Source: Gammaproteobacteria bacterium (GTDB lineage Bacteria > Pseudomonadota > Gammaproteobacteria > Eutrophobiales > Eutrophobiaceae). From it: a DNA stretch of 64,000 nt. Location: assembly GCA_021773215.1 (NCBI GenBank), contig JAJFKM010000033.1:62001-126000 (forward strand). Direction: 5' to 3'. A program made the translations under genes and the position numbers. Of this stretch, positions 27,297 to 36,931 are shown in pieces. The first letter of the stretch is position 1. Each line of letters begins with the position of its first letter. The notes under the pieces were generated by a model. It worked only from the letters and a program-made list of their open reading frames with translations, did not search any database and had not been told where the DNA came from.

Positions 27297-27781
27297 TTAC
27301 TTTTTTCTAATACAACAAAACTGTAATCAAAGTCATTTTTCTCATCGGCTTTAAATGCTTCTCGAGAGATTTCATTCCATTTTTTTCTCTCAAACTCAGG
27401 AAATAATGTATCACCTACTACTTCAGTATGAACTTCAGTTAGATACAATCGTGTTGCTTGATCTAATGTGTGTTTATATATTTCTGAGCCGCCGGTAATC
27501 ATTACTTCTTCGACATCTTTGCAATGTTCGAATATTTCATCAATGCTATTTAATACCGTACAACCTTCTGCCTGATAGGTTTTGTCACGGGTAATGATAA
27601 TATTTTCTCTACCGGGTAAGGGTCTGCCTATGGATTCATGGGTTTTACGACCCATTACAATAGGTTTTCCCATAGTTATTTTCTTGAAGTTTTTAAGATC
27701 CGCTGAAATATGCCATGGCAGTGAATCATTGTTCCCGATAACACGGTTCCGATCCATGGCGACTATTATTGAGAGTTGCAT
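27293..27781 (-). CDS. folA: Dihydrofolate reductase
   Basis: FolA reduces dihydrofolate to tetrahydrofolate with NADPH and recycles the dihydrofolate made by thymidylate synthase, encoded just upstream. The 162-residue length is normal. Motifs are LSIIVAMDRNRVIGNNDSLPWHISADLK with catalytic acid in the LPWH-D/E loop, GRKTHESIGRPLPGR near residue 43, and ITGGSEIYKHTL near 94. It lies three bases from the MlaC-like gene. In enterics folA follows apaH. Here three other genes intervene and its strand is reversed. Confidence 0.97.
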   Translation of the reverse strand: MQLSIIVAMDRNRVIGNNDSLPWHISADLKNFKKITMGKPIVMGRKTHESIGRPLPGRENIIITRDKTYQAEGCTVLNSIDEIFEHCKDVEEVMITGGSEIYKHTLDQATRLYLTEVHTEVVGDTLFPEFERKKWNEISREAFKADEKNDFDYSFVVLEKSN

Positions 27782-27783
27782 GA

Positions 27784-28386
27784 TTAATTTCTGGCACTGA
27801 TACGCACAACATCTCGTTTCATCTGTTCTAACAAACCATCTACACCATTATTCTTGGCAATCGCTCGATATTCATTACGATAACTTTGCACCAAGCTCAG
27901 ATTTTCAACTGTGAAATCATATGCAAACCAGATGTTAACAAAGCGTTTCATACGGTATGAGATGGGTATTTGTATATCAGTCTTATCTTTTACAATAATC
28001 GTGTCTACAGTGGCATAGCCTTCAGTATCAGAACTCTCGGTAACATATTCAACTCGTTCGCCCGTATATTGTTTGATACGCTGCCAATATGTATTGAGTA
28101 AAATTTGTTCGAACATGGACATAAATTGCTTCTTTTGTTCATCATCGGCAATCTTCCAGTTTGTTGCCAGTATACGTCGGGACATCTCCTTAAAATTGAT
28201 ACGTTCTTTGACGAGTTGAAAAACAATATCTTTGCGTTGATCTTCGTTGAGGTTTTTATCATTTAATATATACAGGACTTGTTCGACAGTTTTCTTAACG
28301 ATCTTACCTGGTGATTCTTCGTTTGCTTGCGATGACACTGATGTTAAACAGAGTAACAAACTAATAAACAAAATATTCAATTTCAT
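27784..28386 (-). CDS. MlaC/Ttg2D-family periplasmic phospholipid-binding protein (orphan)
   Basis: This 200-residue protein has a Sec signal peptide (LNILFISLLLCLTSVSSQA) and the MlaC fold pattern: DQRKDIVFQLVKERINFKEMSRRIL near residue 51, FMSMFEQILLNTYWQRI near 88, and VENLSLVQSYRNEYRAI near 165. MlaC shuttles phospholipids between the outer- and inner-membrane Mla complexes. The mlaEFDB partners are not in the window. Here the gene sits between thyA and folA. A sterol or hopanoid carrier role is an alternative for stray family members. Confidence 0.85.
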   Translation of the reverse strand: MKLNILFISLLLCLTSVSSQANEESPGKIVKKTVEQVLYILNDKNLNEDQRKDIVFQLVKERINFKEMSRRILATNWKIADDEQKKQFMSMFEQILLNTYWQRIKQYTGERVEYVTESSDTEGYATVDTIIVKDKTDIQIPISYRMKRFVNIWFAYDFTVENLSLVQSYRNEYRAIAKNNGVDGLLEQMKRDVVRISARN

Positions 28387-28398
28387 ATGGGTTTCCTT

Positions 28399-29190
28399 CT
28401 AGACTGCAATAGGCGCAGTAATTCTTGGATGCGCCTGATAATTTATTAATTCAAAGTCTTCGTATTTAAATGCCAATATATCGCTGATATCTGGGTTAAT
28501 TTTCATTACTGGAAGCGGGAAAGGTTTACGAGATATTTGTTCTTCAACTTGATCAAAATGGTTTAAATAAATATGTGCATCACCAAAGGTATGCACAAAC
28601 TCACCAACCTTAAGTCCAGTTACCTGTGCAATCATCATTAGTAGCAAAGAGTATGATGCGATATTGAACGGTACACCCAGAAAAATATCTGCACTACGTT
28701 GATAGAGTTGGCAAGAGAGCTTCCCATCTGCAACATAAAACTGAAATAAGGCATGGCAAGGCATCAACGCCATTTGATCTAATTCACCCACATTCCAGGC
28801 ACTGACAATCAAACGCCGAGAGTCAGGATTCTGTTTTATTTGCTCAATGACTTGTGTGATTTGATCGATTGTCTTGTCTGTGGTGTTCCATGAACGCCAT
28901 TGTGCACCATAAACTGGACCCAAATCTCCATTCTCATCGGCCCATTCATCCCAAATTGATACACCGTTATCTTTAAGATATTGAATATTAGTATTGCCTT
29001 GCAAAAACCAGAGCAATTCATAAATAATCGATTTGAGATGACATTTCTTGGTTGTCACTAATGGAAAACCTTTATTTAAATCAAATCGCATTTGATAACC
29101 AAAGACACTAATAGTCCCGGTACCAGTACGATCCTCTTTTTTTGTGCCATTCGTTTTTACATGGCGTAATAAATCCAGATATTGCTGCAC
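28399..29190 (-). CDS. thyA: Thymidylate synthase (ThyA type)
   Basis: ThyA methylates dUMP with 5,10-methylenetetrahydrofolate to give dTMP and dihydrofolate. The 263-residue protein has the nucleophile Cys145 in [13 protein letters not shown], the [18 protein letters not shown] dUMP-phosphate site, [17 protein letters not shown] near residue 165, and the C-terminal ITAPIAV ending. It is followed by the MlaC-like gene and folA and preceded by lgt with six bases between, which matches the common lgt-thyA-folA order. Confidence 0.98.
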   Translation of the reverse strand: MQQYLDLLRHVKTNGTKKEDRTGTGTISVFGYQMRFDLNKGFPLVTTKKCHLKSIIYELLWFLQGNTNIQYLKDNGVSIWDEWADENGDLGPVYGAQWRSWNTTDKTIDQITQVIEQIKQNPDSRRLIVSAWNVGELDQMALMPCHALFQFYVADGKLSCQLYQRSADIFLGVPFNIASYSLLLMMIAQVTGLKVGEFVHTFGDAHIYLNHFDQVEEQISRKPFPLPVMKINPDISDILAFKYEDFELINYQAHPRITAPIAV

Positions 29191-29196
29191 TTCTAG

Positions 29197-29988
29197 TTAA
29201 TTTCCTTTAGCTCGTAAAGCGATGCCGAATAATATGATACCGAATAATATCATAGGCGTTGAAAGCAACATGCCCATAGTTACAAAATCAAATGCAAGGT
29301 AGCCAATATGTGAATCGGGTACCCGGACAAATTCAACGGCAAACCTGAAACCCCCGTAACCTATCAGGAATAAACCTGATATAGCCATTGTCGGCCTTGG
29401 TTTAGCAGAATAGACCCATAATATGATGAATAGGATCAAGCCTTCTAAAAAAGCCTCATAAAGTTGTGAAGGATGTCTGGCAATATTACCCGCCGTTGGA
29501 TCTGGAAATATCATTGCCCAAGGAAGATCACTTGGCGCACCCCATAGTTCACCATTGATAAAGTTACCAATCCGCCCTGAACCTAGGCCTATAGGAACTA
29601 CGGGCGCTATAAAGTCGGTAACTTTAAAGAAGGGTTTATTGAATTTATTGGAAAAGAACCAAACAGCGGCAAAGACACCTAGTAGTCCACCATGAAAAGA
29701 CATGCCTCCCTGCTGAATATAAATAATCTCTAGCGGGTGCTCTAAATAATAGTGTAGATTATAAAAAATCACCGACCCCAGCCGGCCACCAATAATAATG
29801 CCCAGCATGGCATAGAAAATAAGGTCTGAGATCTGTTCTGAACTATAACCCCACTGCTCCTGATTACCGCGGACCCGCAATAGGCACCAAGCCGCTAAAA
29901 TACCCAGCACATAACTGATGCCATACCAATGAATCTTTAAAAAGCCAAGGTTTAGGGCAACAGGATCTATGTCAGGATAGGTCATCAT
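29197..29988 (-). CDS. lgt: Prolipoprotein diacylglyceryl transferase
   Basis: Lgt is an inner-membrane enzyme that transfers diacylglyceryl from phosphatidylglycerol to the lipobox cysteine of prolipoproteins, the first step of lipoprotein maturation. The 263-residue protein has seven membrane segments. Signature motifs are GGRLGSVIFYNLHYY near residue 62, QGGMSFHGGLLG near 92, and GLGSGRIGNFINGELWG near 135 with the essential Arg/Asn cluster, then RHPSQLYEAFLEG. It leads the thyA-mlaC-folA transcript. Confidence 0.97.
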   Translation of the reverse strand: MMTYPDIDPVALNLGFLKIHWYGISYVLGILAAWCLLRVRGNQEQWGYSSEQISDLIFYAMLGIIIGGRLGSVIFYNLHYYLEHPLEIIYIQQGGMSFHGGLLGVFAAVWFFSNKFNKPFFKVTDFIAPVVPIGLGSGRIGNFINGELWGAPSDLPWAMIFPDPTAGNIARHPSQLYEAFLEGLILFIILWVYSAKPRPTMAISGLFLIGYGGFRFAVEFVRVPDSHIGYLAFDFVTMGMLLSTPMILFGIILFGIALRAKGN

Positions 29989-30132
29989 GGTAAGTAGGTA
30001 TTAACATCAAGGTGATCGATAAATTTAGAATTCTCAGATAATAGTCTGATAAAAAAGGTAAAAATAAGTTTAAGAAACCTGACTTTGCAGCCGCTATAGG
30101 CCATTAACGTCTCATAATATATTTAAGCATTG

Positions 30133-31020
30133 ATGGATACCAATATGACAGGAAGACAGCCGATTTCAAGCGTGAGATTAGAAATTCAAAAAATCGACCA
30201 TTTACCCGCTATGCCATCGATAGCGCAAGAGATTCTTATTGCCTCAAATGATGTCAGCAGCGGCTTAGATGATATCGCAAAGATAATAAAAAAAGACCCC
30301 GCGCTGACAGCAAAAATCATAGGCATGTCTAATTCTGCCTTTTTTGGTTTCGGGCGAAAAGTCACAACACTGGAACAAGCCATTATTAATATTCTCGGTT
30401 TAGATTTAGTAAAAGGTTTTGCACTAAGTCTCGCAATGAGCAGTGTGTTTAATCCAGAAAAGTGTCAGCAATTCGATTTAAAAAAATATTGGTCTAGTGC
30501 ATTCATCACTGCAGAGCTTGCCTCTGGTTTTGTCAATCTCATTGATTCAGACCAGACCCTCGACCCTAACCAACTTTATCTACATGGGTTGTTACACAAC
30601 ATAGGTATTTTGGTTTTAGTCGATCGATTTCCAAATATCATGTCTGAGTTATTTACTACTGCAGCAGAAAATAAAGAAAAACGTCTAATCGATTACGAAA
30701 CAGAAACTATTGATTTTAACCATCATGAAGCAGGTGCCTGGTTAGGCCATAAATGGAAACTTCCTTTTGAAGTTATCGATATTATCGAACATCACCACAA
30801 TCTGAAATATCAGGAAAGAAACGCTGATAATGTCATATTAATAGGCCTATGTTCACGAATTTCTCGCCAATGGATCTTGCAGACGAATTACGATCCTATG
30901 CAGGAATTAGAAGCTATCGAATTCCTTAATGTCGATAAAAATGCTTTAGAAAAATATATATCTAAATCATATAAAAAACTTGAAAACATAAACCAGCTTG
31001 TTGATGAGATTGCGAGATAA
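30133..31020 (+). CDS. HDOD domain signalling protein
   Basis: This is a 295-residue protein made almost entirely of an HDOD domain (about 15-215), a relative of HD phosphodiesterases without clear enzyme activity and often linked to c-di-GMP or chemotaxis control. Recognisable parts are LPAMPSIAQEILIASNDVSSG, the IIKKDPALTAKIIGMSNSAFFG stretch, and HGLLHNIGILVLVDRFP near residue 155. I use the ATG at 30133 rather than the TTG before it. A GGDEF/GAF gene begins four bases after its stop, so the two form a signalling pair. Confidence 0.85.
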   Translation: MDTNMTGRQPISSVRLEIQKIDHLPAMPSIAQEILIASNDVSSGLDDIAKIIKKDPALTAKIIGMSNSAFFGFGRKVTTLEQAIINILGLDLVKGFALSLAMSSVFNPEKCQQFDLKKYWSSAFITAELASGFVNLIDSDQTLDPNQLYLHGLLHNIGILVLVDRFPNIMSELFTTAAENKEKRLIDYETETIDFNHHEAGAWLGHKWKLPFEVIDIIEHHHNLKYQERNADNVILIGLCSRISRQWILQTNYDPMQELEAIEFLNVDKNALEKYISKSYKKLENINQLVDEIAR

Positions 31021-31024
31021 GACT

Positions 31025-32215
31025 ATGGAACCAATAAAAGACATCATGGATAAAATAGAAATACCGGCTGTAGTTAATGCCCAGTTTATGCAGTTACTAA
31101 ACTCTCTTTCTGGTCTGAGAATCTTATCGAATTTGGGTAATCAACAGCTCTACAGAGAAGATTTAATCGATGCCATGATGCGCGCAATCTTCGAGCATCT
31201 TGAAGCAGAAGAAGTGTCACTCTATTTACTTGAAGAAGATTCACTTAATTGCGTTGCAAACCTCGATTGGAATGGGTTTACTAAAAATAAATCTTCAATT
31301 AATAATAAAATTCATACCTGTTTAATGAGTGATGGCATCTTGGGTAAAACAGCTAAAAATAAAGAAATAATTCATATACCCAATTGCAAAACATCTGATG
31401 AAGACTTGCTACATTATGAAACTAGTGAAAAAGAAACAGGTTCTTTGATCTGTGCCCCTTTATTAGTAAATAATTCTTTATTGGGTGTCATTGAATTAAC
31501 TCATCTTGTCCCAAATCATTTTGATTCATGGCAAGAACACTCTGTTAGTATCTACGCAGATTTAATGAGTATGCTCTTAAATAACGACAAACTTATGCAC
31601 AATATGAAAAATATTGTTGATGTTCGTACCGAGGAACTTCGTAATGCACTTGAAGAGTCAGAAAAATTAAAAGCACGCTATGAAGAAATGTCGGTCATTG
31701 ACCCATTAACGAAACTATTTAACCGCCGCTACTTTTATACAGAAGTCACCGCCAGCATGGCTAGGGCGAAACGCTACGCTCAACCCTTCAGCCTAATGTT
31801 GATGGATCTGGACCATTTCAAGATGGTAAATGATACACATGGGCATGAATGTGGAGACAGCGTACTAAAATCCATTGCAGAGATACTCACTCAGTTCACC
31901 CGCGAAGGCGATACCCTTGCAAGAATTGGTGGTGAAGAATTTGTGCTGGCACTACCCGAAACTAATCCCGAAGGTGCGCAAAAACTTGCTAAACGGATCA
32001 TATCTACTATTCAAGAAGCTGACTGGGATTGTCGTGGAGCCAAGATGAATATAACTATAAGTATAGGCCTTTCTTCATTACGTCATCACGAAAATGATTT
32101 GCTTGATGATGACTTTCAGGTGAGTGATATTCTTAGGGAAGCTGATCGTGCCTTATACTTTGTCAAAGGTCATGGACGAAACAACATAAAATCTTATTCT
32201 GATATTCCAGAATAA
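31025..32215 (+). CDS. GAF-domain diguanylate cyclase (GGEEF)
   Basis: This 396-residue cytosolic protein has an N-terminal GAF sensor domain (about 35-185, with GILGKTAKNKEIIHIPNC and GSLICAPLLVNNSLLGVIELT), a short coiled coil (about 190-220), and a C-terminal diguanylate cyclase domain. The active site reads ARIGGEEFVLALPE and the inhibitory I-site RxxD is REGD, five residues before it. It therefore should make c-di-GMP with product inhibition. The start is set at the ATG four bases after the HDOD stop; an upstream TTG is possible. Confidence 0.9.
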   Translation: MEPIKDIMDKIEIPAVVNAQFMQLLNSLSGLRILSNLGNQQLYREDLIDAMMRAIFEHLEAEEVSLYLLEEDSLNCVANLDWNGFTKNKSSINNKIHTCLMSDGILGKTAKNKEIIHIPNCKTSDEDLLHYETSEKETGSLICAPLLVNNSLLGVIELTHLVPNHFDSWQEHSVSIYADLMSMLLNNDKLMHNMKNIVDVRTEELRNALEESEKLKARYEEMSVIDPLTKLFNRRYFYTEVTASMARAKRYAQPFSLMLMDLDHFKMVNDTHGHECGDSVLKSIAEILTQFTREGDTLARIGGEEFVLALPETNPEGAQKLAKRIISTIQEADWDCRGAKMNITISIGLSSLRHHENDLLDDDFQVSDILREADRALYFVKGHGRNNIKSYSDIPE

Positions 32216-32519
32216 CCGTTAACAACTACAATTATATTATCACCGCCACTACACCTCTAAATCACAATTAAATTTGTGGTTCCACTTGATTTAGTCTACT
32301 AAAACAAGAATGATATATGCACAAGAAGCTGGTGATGCTACTTGGCGACATCAGTTGACCATATTACATCAATATAATTTCAGTAATTACAATTAGATAT
32401 ATAAGCATCCTTCGTCTTAAAGTTAACAAAATCCGATAAAGCAGGAATTTCTTTCATGGGAATTCTGCTCTTATTTCTTATAGCTATTAAATTTAAACAA
32501 TCTAAAGAGGGAAACATTA
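32216..32519. other. 304-bp AT-rich leader/intergenic region upstream of pckG
   Basis: No ORF of note. An imperfect palindrome with CACAA/TTGTG arms occurs near 32265-32280. A bulged hairpin (AGCAGGAATT / AATTCTGCT) lies about 50-80 bases before the pckG start. Either could regulate pckG, but I recognise no named regulator. AAAGAGGGA is the ribosome-binding site. Confidence 0.35.
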
Positions 32520-34325
32520 ATGGCAACGCAAAACAAAAAACTGCTGGCCTGGGTTGATGATATGGCAACCTTGTGCCAACCAGATAACATCGTGTGGTGT
32601 GATGGTTCAGATGCAGAGTGGGAAACCATGTGGGATATCATGGTCAAAGGCGGCACCGCCAGAAAACTGAATGAGGACAAACGTCCAAACAGCTACCATG
32701 TTAATTCGATTCCTGCTGATGTAGCGCGTGTTGAGGATCGCACCTACATCTGTTCAGAAAAAGAAGAAGATGCGGGCCCAACAAACAACTGGGCTGATCC
32801 AGTTGAAATGCGTAAAACGATGGATGAAATGTTCAGCGGCTGTATGAAAGGTCGAACTATGTATGTCATTCCTTTCAGCATGGGCCCTATCGGCTCTGAT
32901 ATAGCGCAAGTTGGTGTTGAAATATCAGACTCACCTTATGTCGTCACAAATATGCATATCATGGCCAGAGTGGGTAATGCTGTTCTCGATGTTTTAGGTG
33001 CCGATGGTGACTTTGTCCCATGCCTACACTCAGTCGGCGTTCCATTAACAGCAGGTGATAAAGACGCACCTTGGCCTTGTAACCCAGACAATCGATACAT
33101 CGTTCATTATCCAGAGACCCGTGAAATCTGGTCTTTTGGTTCGGGTTATGGTGGTAATGCATTACTCGGCAAGAAATGTTTCGCACTACGAATAGCATCA
33201 ACAATGGCACGTGATGAAGGCTGGATGGCTGAGCACATGCTCATCCTCAAGCTCACTAATCCTGAAGGTGTTGTGAAATACGTCGCCGGTGCTTTTCCAA
33301 GCGCTTGTGGCAAAACTAACCTTGCCATGCTGACACCGACCATTCCCGGCTGGAAAGTAGAAACTATTGGCGACGATATCGCCTGGATGAAATTTGGCGA
33401 AGACGGTCAGTTGTATGCAATCAATCCCGAAGCAGGTTTCTTTGGTGTTGCCCCAGGAACTGGCATGGCCACGAATGCGAATGCAATGTTGTCTATGGAA
33501 GCAAATGCTATTTTTACTAACGTTGCTGAAACGGATGATGGTGATGTCTGGTGGGAAAAAATGACAAAAGAAGCACCGGCACATTTAATTGACTGGAAAG
33601 GTAACGACTGGACACCAGCATCAGAGACACCTTCATCACATCCGAATGCGCGATTCACTGCACGTGCAGGCCAATGCCCTGTCATTGCAGATGAGTGGGA
33701 AGATCCAAAAGGCGTTCCTATCAGTGCTATTTTATTCGGTGGTCGTCGTGCATCGGTAGTACCGTTGGCAACAGAAGCCTTGGATTGGAATCATGGGACC
33801 TTCCTCGGCACCATTATCGCTTCAGAGATGACTGCGGCGGCTTTCGGTGCCATTGGTCAATTACGTCGTGACCCGATGGCAATGCTGCCCTTTTGTGGTT
33901 ACAACATGGCCGATTATTGGGGTCACTGGTTAGATATGGGTAAAACCGAAGGTGCTAAAATGCCAAAGGTTTATTATGTTAATTGGTTCCGTAAGAACGA
34001 AGCAGGCAAATTCATGTGGCCAGGCTTTGGTGAAAACAGCCGCGTTCTGAAATGGGTCTTCGAGCGTTGTAATGGAGCCGCTGACGCTATTGAAACTGCG
34101 ATAGGCAATATGCCAACATTGGATGGAATCGATTTCAACGGTTTGGATATGTCTGATGAAGATATCGCAAACCTGATGCGAGTGGATACTGAAGGTTGGT
34201 TATCTGAGTTGCAGGGTATAGAAGAATATTACGATACCTTTGGTGCTCATTTACCTGCAGAATTACGAGCGCAGGTTCAAGCTCTTCGAGAGCGACTTGA
34301 ATCCACACAACAAGCCGTAGCGTAA
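32520..34325 (+). CDS. pckG: Phosphoenolpyruvate carboxykinase (GTP)
   Basis: PckG decarboxylates and phosphorylates oxaloacetate to PEP with GTP, the entry to gluconeogenesis. The 601-residue size fits the GTP class rather than the ATP class (about 540). Motifs are [20 protein letters not shown] (P-loop with the reactive cysteine) near residue 259, [13 protein letters not shown] (metal site) near 281, [15 protein letters not shown], and [17 protein letters not shown] near 402. It stands alone between the signalling pair and serB. With malate synthase G and pyruvate kinase nearby it shows growth on C2-C4 acids. Confidence 0.97.
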   Translation: MATQNKKLLAWVDDMATLCQPDNIVWCDGSDAEWETMWDIMVKGGTARKLNEDKRPNSYHVNSIPADVARVEDRTYICSEKEEDAGPTNNWADPVEMRKTMDEMFSGCMKGRTMYVIPFSMGPIGSDIAQVGVEISDSPYVVTNMHIMARVGNAVLDVLGADGDFVPCLHSVGVPLTAGDKDAPWPCNPDNRYIVHYPETREIWSFGSGYGGNALLGKKCFALRIASTMARDEGWMAEHMLILKLTNPEGVVKYVAGAFPSACGKTNLAMLTPTIPGWKVETIGDDIAWMKFGEDGQLYAINPEAGFFGVAPGTGMATNANAMLSMEANAIFTNVAETDDGDVWWEKMTKEAPAHLIDWKGNDWTPASETPSSHPNARFTARAGQCPVIADEWEDPKGVPISAILFGGRRASVVPLATEALDWNHGTFLGTIIASEMTAAAFGAIGQLRRDPMAMLPFCGYNMADYWGHWLDMGKTEGAKMPKVYYVNWFRKNEAGKFMWPGFGENSRVLKWVFERCNGAADAIETAIGNMPTLDGIDFNGLDMSDEDIANLMRVDTEGWLSELQGIEEYYDTFGAHLPAELRAQVQALRERLESTQQAVA

Positions 34326-34346
34326 CTAATTTAGTTAGTCTGATTG

Positions 34347-34367
34347 AAGCCCGATTTGTGCGGGCTT
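34347..34367 (+). terminator. Probable terminator of pckG
   Basis: A 7-bp stem (AAGCCCG 34347-34353, CGGGCTT 34361-34367) with a 7-base loop lies 22 bases after the pckG stop. The T-tail is weak (TAATAATT). Confidence 0.6.
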
Positions 34368-34390
34368 TAATAATTAAAAAAATAATAAAA

Positions 34391-34418
34391 ATGGGAATTA
34401 CTACACAGTAATTCCCAT
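34391..34418 (-). terminator. Terminator of the serCAB operon, embedded in the end of serB
   Basis: A perfect 12-bp stem (34391-34402 with 34407-34418) and a 4-base loop span the serB stop codon at 34401-34403. The right arm is formed by the codons for the last residues MGIT. On the minus strand TTTTTATTATTTTTT follows directly. Confidence 0.9.
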
Positions 34419-35339
34419 CATCAATATTATTGATGCCAGACTACTGGTATTAATTTGATACGGTGTGCCAGCACAAACAAGTGGCTTGCCCTTATAGCCA
34501 ACGCCTATACCTGCAGCTTGCAACATTGGTAAATCATTCGCTCCGTCTCCAACCGTACAAGCTTGTTCTAATGTAATTTTTAATTGTTTAGCTTCTTCTT
34601 TGAGCACGTTTAATTTCGTGTCCGCATCAACAATGGGTTCCAGGACCTTTCCTGTTAATTTGCCATTGGTAATTTCCGCCTTGTTGCAAACATAATGATC
34701 AAAGCCCAGTTTTGCTGCCACTACTTTTACTATAGGTTCAAAACCACCACTGACAAGCACCGTACGTAACCCGTGCTTATGTGCAAAGTTAATCAGTTCC
34801 TCCGCACCGAGGTTGATTTGAACCCCCTGTGCAACCTCTTCAAAGAGCTTCTCTGAAACGCCTTCCAGTAAACTAATACGTTCATCCAATGCTTTACGAA
34901 AATCCAACTCCCCGCGCATGGCTCTGGCCGTTATGTCGCTCACCTGAGTACCTATACCAATGTGCTCGGCAATATCATCCAGCGTCTCTGTTTTAACAAT
35001 GGTGCTATCCATATCACAGATTAAAAGTCTTTTCTTTCGTCCTGCAACAGGTAAAACAAAAACATCAGCATCTACGTTTGATACCAAGATCAGTAATTTT
35101 TGAAATATTTCCCAAGCAGCTTGAGTTGTTGCTGAAATAAACATCTCGGCAACCTGTTTATCAGGCATTAGATTGCTCGAATCAATCTCGATATTATTTT
35201 CATCTAAAAGCTGTTGCGCTAATTTAACAACAGCTTCATCAGTCGATGTCGGAATCAAGACAACAACAAATGCTGTTTCTGTATCCTCTGTTTGTTTCAA
35301 TAACCAATAAGGATTAGGAAAGGACATAGTCTCATTCAT
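34401..35339 (-). CDS. serB: Phosphoserine phosphatase
   Basis: SerB releases serine from L-phosphoserine, the last step of serine synthesis. The 312-residue protein has an N-terminal ACT-like regulatory part (about 20-95) and a HAD phosphatase domain. Catalytic Asp109 and Asp111 lie in LLICDMDSTIVKTE, the helical cap follows, LVSGGFEPIV supplies motif II near residue 197, and AVGDGANDLPML-type motif IV (VGDGANDLPML) near 263. It overlaps the serA stop region by four bases and ends the serC-serA-serB operon. Confidence 0.97.
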   Translation of the reverse strand: MNETMSFPNPYWLLKQTEDTETAFVVVLIPTSTDEAVVKLAQQLLDENNIEIDSSNLMPDKQVAEMFISATTQAAWEIFQKLLILVSNVDADVFVLPVAGRKKRLLICDMDSTIVKTETLDDIAEHIGIGTQVSDITARAMRGELDFRKALDERISLLEGVSEKLFEEVAQGVQINLGAEELINFAHKHGLRTVLVSGGFEPIVKVVAAKLGFDHYVCNKAEITNGKLTGKVLEPIVDADTKLNVLKEEAKQLKITLEQACTVGDGANDLPMLQAAGIGVGYKGKPLVCAGTPYQINTSSLASIILMMGITV

Positions 35340-36931
35340 AAAATTAATGAATTGAAATTTAAATACTGTGCATCACGGATATGCTCAATTGCTCTTATAC
35401 CATCAAGATCAGTCGATTTAATAGGTGCGTCTATCTCAAGTAATGAAATCGCATCACCACGACTTTCCCTGCGCCCAAGATGCATATTGGCAATATTAAT
35501 ATTTTGTTCGGCCGCAAAGTTACCAATCGCTCCTATCACCCCCGGTTCATCCTGATTAGTGATATACAGCATATGTTCACCAAATTCTGACTCTAGCTTG
35601 ATGCCTTTAATTTCAATTAATCTGGGGCGGTTCTGTATTAACGTACCGCAGACACTTCGTGTTTTGTCTCCGGCTGTAATACTGATGGTAACGCGATTGT
35701 GATACGCCTCTTCAAGATCTTCTTTCGCTTCAGTAACGTGTATACCCCTATCACGTGCTACTTCACGCGCATTAACGACGTTAATATCATTAAAGTGTGG
35801 CGCTAGCACCGATTGCACAACCTGAGTGGTCAATGGTTCTACATTCAACTTGGCGGCATCGCCCGCAAACGTCACTGTTATTCCTTGAATTGCGGTATGA
35901 CTTAGCTGGCCAGCAAATGCTCCCAGAAAATTGGTCAATTGAAAATAAGGTGCCAGCTGTCGTACCTCTTCTGCAGACAGATTCGGTGCATTCAGTGCAT
36001 TTTTTATTGAGCCTTCAAGCAGATAATCCGAGATTTGTTCAGCAATTTGTACGGCAACTTTTTCCTGTGCCTCTGTTGTTGATGCTCCCAGATGCGGTGT
36101 ACAGATCACATTCTCTAAACCAAACAAAGGGTTTTCCTTTGCCGGTTCTTCCAAATAGACATCTAAGGCGGCACCTTTTAAGTGTCCGCTCTCCAAGGCA
36201 ACACGCAATGCCAACTCATCAACTAATCCACCTCGGGCACAATTGATCAACATAGCACCTTTCTTCATCTTGTTAATCGCCGAGGCACTGATGATATTTT
36301 CTGTCTCTGGCGTCTTTGGCACATGCAATGAAATAACATCAGATGTAGTCAATAATTCTTCCAGTTCAACTTTTTTGATGCCTAATGAATTAGCACGCTC
36401 TTCAGTTAAATAAGGATCATAGGCTTGAACCTTGAGACCAAAACCTATTGCCTTCTGCGCAACGATAGATCCAATATTACCAGAACCTATAATGCCGAGC
36501 ATTTTGCCGGTTAATTCAACACCCATGTACTTAGACTTGGCCCAAGCACCCGCATGAGTCGTTTGGTTAGCCTGAGGGATATGTCGCGCCAGAGAAAACA
36601 TCATCGCTAATGCATGCTCTGCTGTGGTAATCGCGTTACCCATGGGAGTATTCATAACCACGATACCTTTCCCTGTGCATGCTGGCACATTAATATTGTC
36701 GACACCGATCCCGGCACGACCAACAACTTTTAATTGCGTTGCTGCCTCTAAAACTTTATCTGTCACATTGGTTGAAGAACGTATCGCCAGTCCATGAAAA
36801 TCAGGGATCATATCGAGTAGTTCTTCTTCAGTCATTTTCCCTGTTTGAACGACATCTATTCCACGTTGTTCAAAGACATCTACTGCCTGACTAGACATAG
36901 GGTCGGAAATTAAAACACGTACTTTACTCAT
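35336..36931 (-). CDS. serA: D-3-phosphoglycerate dehydrogenase
   Basis: SerA oxidises 3-phosphoglycerate with NAD+, the committed step of serine synthesis. At 531 residues it is the long type with an extra ASB domain. VGRAGIGVDNINVPAC and LGIIGSGNIGSIVAQKA (NAD fold, near residue 145) are present, followed by INCARGGLVDE and the catalytic histidine in TPHLGASTTEAQEKV near 282. A C-terminal ACT domain begins at about 455 (YITNQDEPGVIGAIGNF), probably for serine feedback. It overlaps serC and serB by four bases each. Confidence 0.97.
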   Translation of the reverse strand: MSKVRVLISDPMSSQAVDVFEQRGIDVVQTGKMTEEELLDMIPDFHGLAIRSSTNVTDKVLEAATQLKVVGRAGIGVDNINVPACTGKGIVVMNTPMGNAITTAEHALAMMFSLARHIPQANQTTHAGAWAKSKYMGVELTGKMLGIIGSGNIGSIVAQKAIGFGLKVQAYDPYLTEERANSLGIKKVELEELLTTSDVISLHVPKTPETENIISASAINKMKKGAMLINCARGGLVDELALRVALESGHLKGAALDVYLEEPAKENPLFGLENVICTPHLGASTTEAQEKVAVQIAEQISDYLLEGSIKNALNAPNLSAEEVRQLAPYFQLTNFLGAFAGQLSHTAIQGITVTFAGDAAKLNVEPLTTQVVQSVLAPHFNDINVVNAREVARDRGIHVTEAKEDLEEAYHNRVTISITAGDKTRSVCGTLIQNRPRLIEIKGIKLESEFGEHMLYITNQDEPGVIGAIGNFAAEQNINIANMHLGRRESRGDAISLLEIDAPIKSTDLDGIRAIEHIRDAQYLNFNSLIL

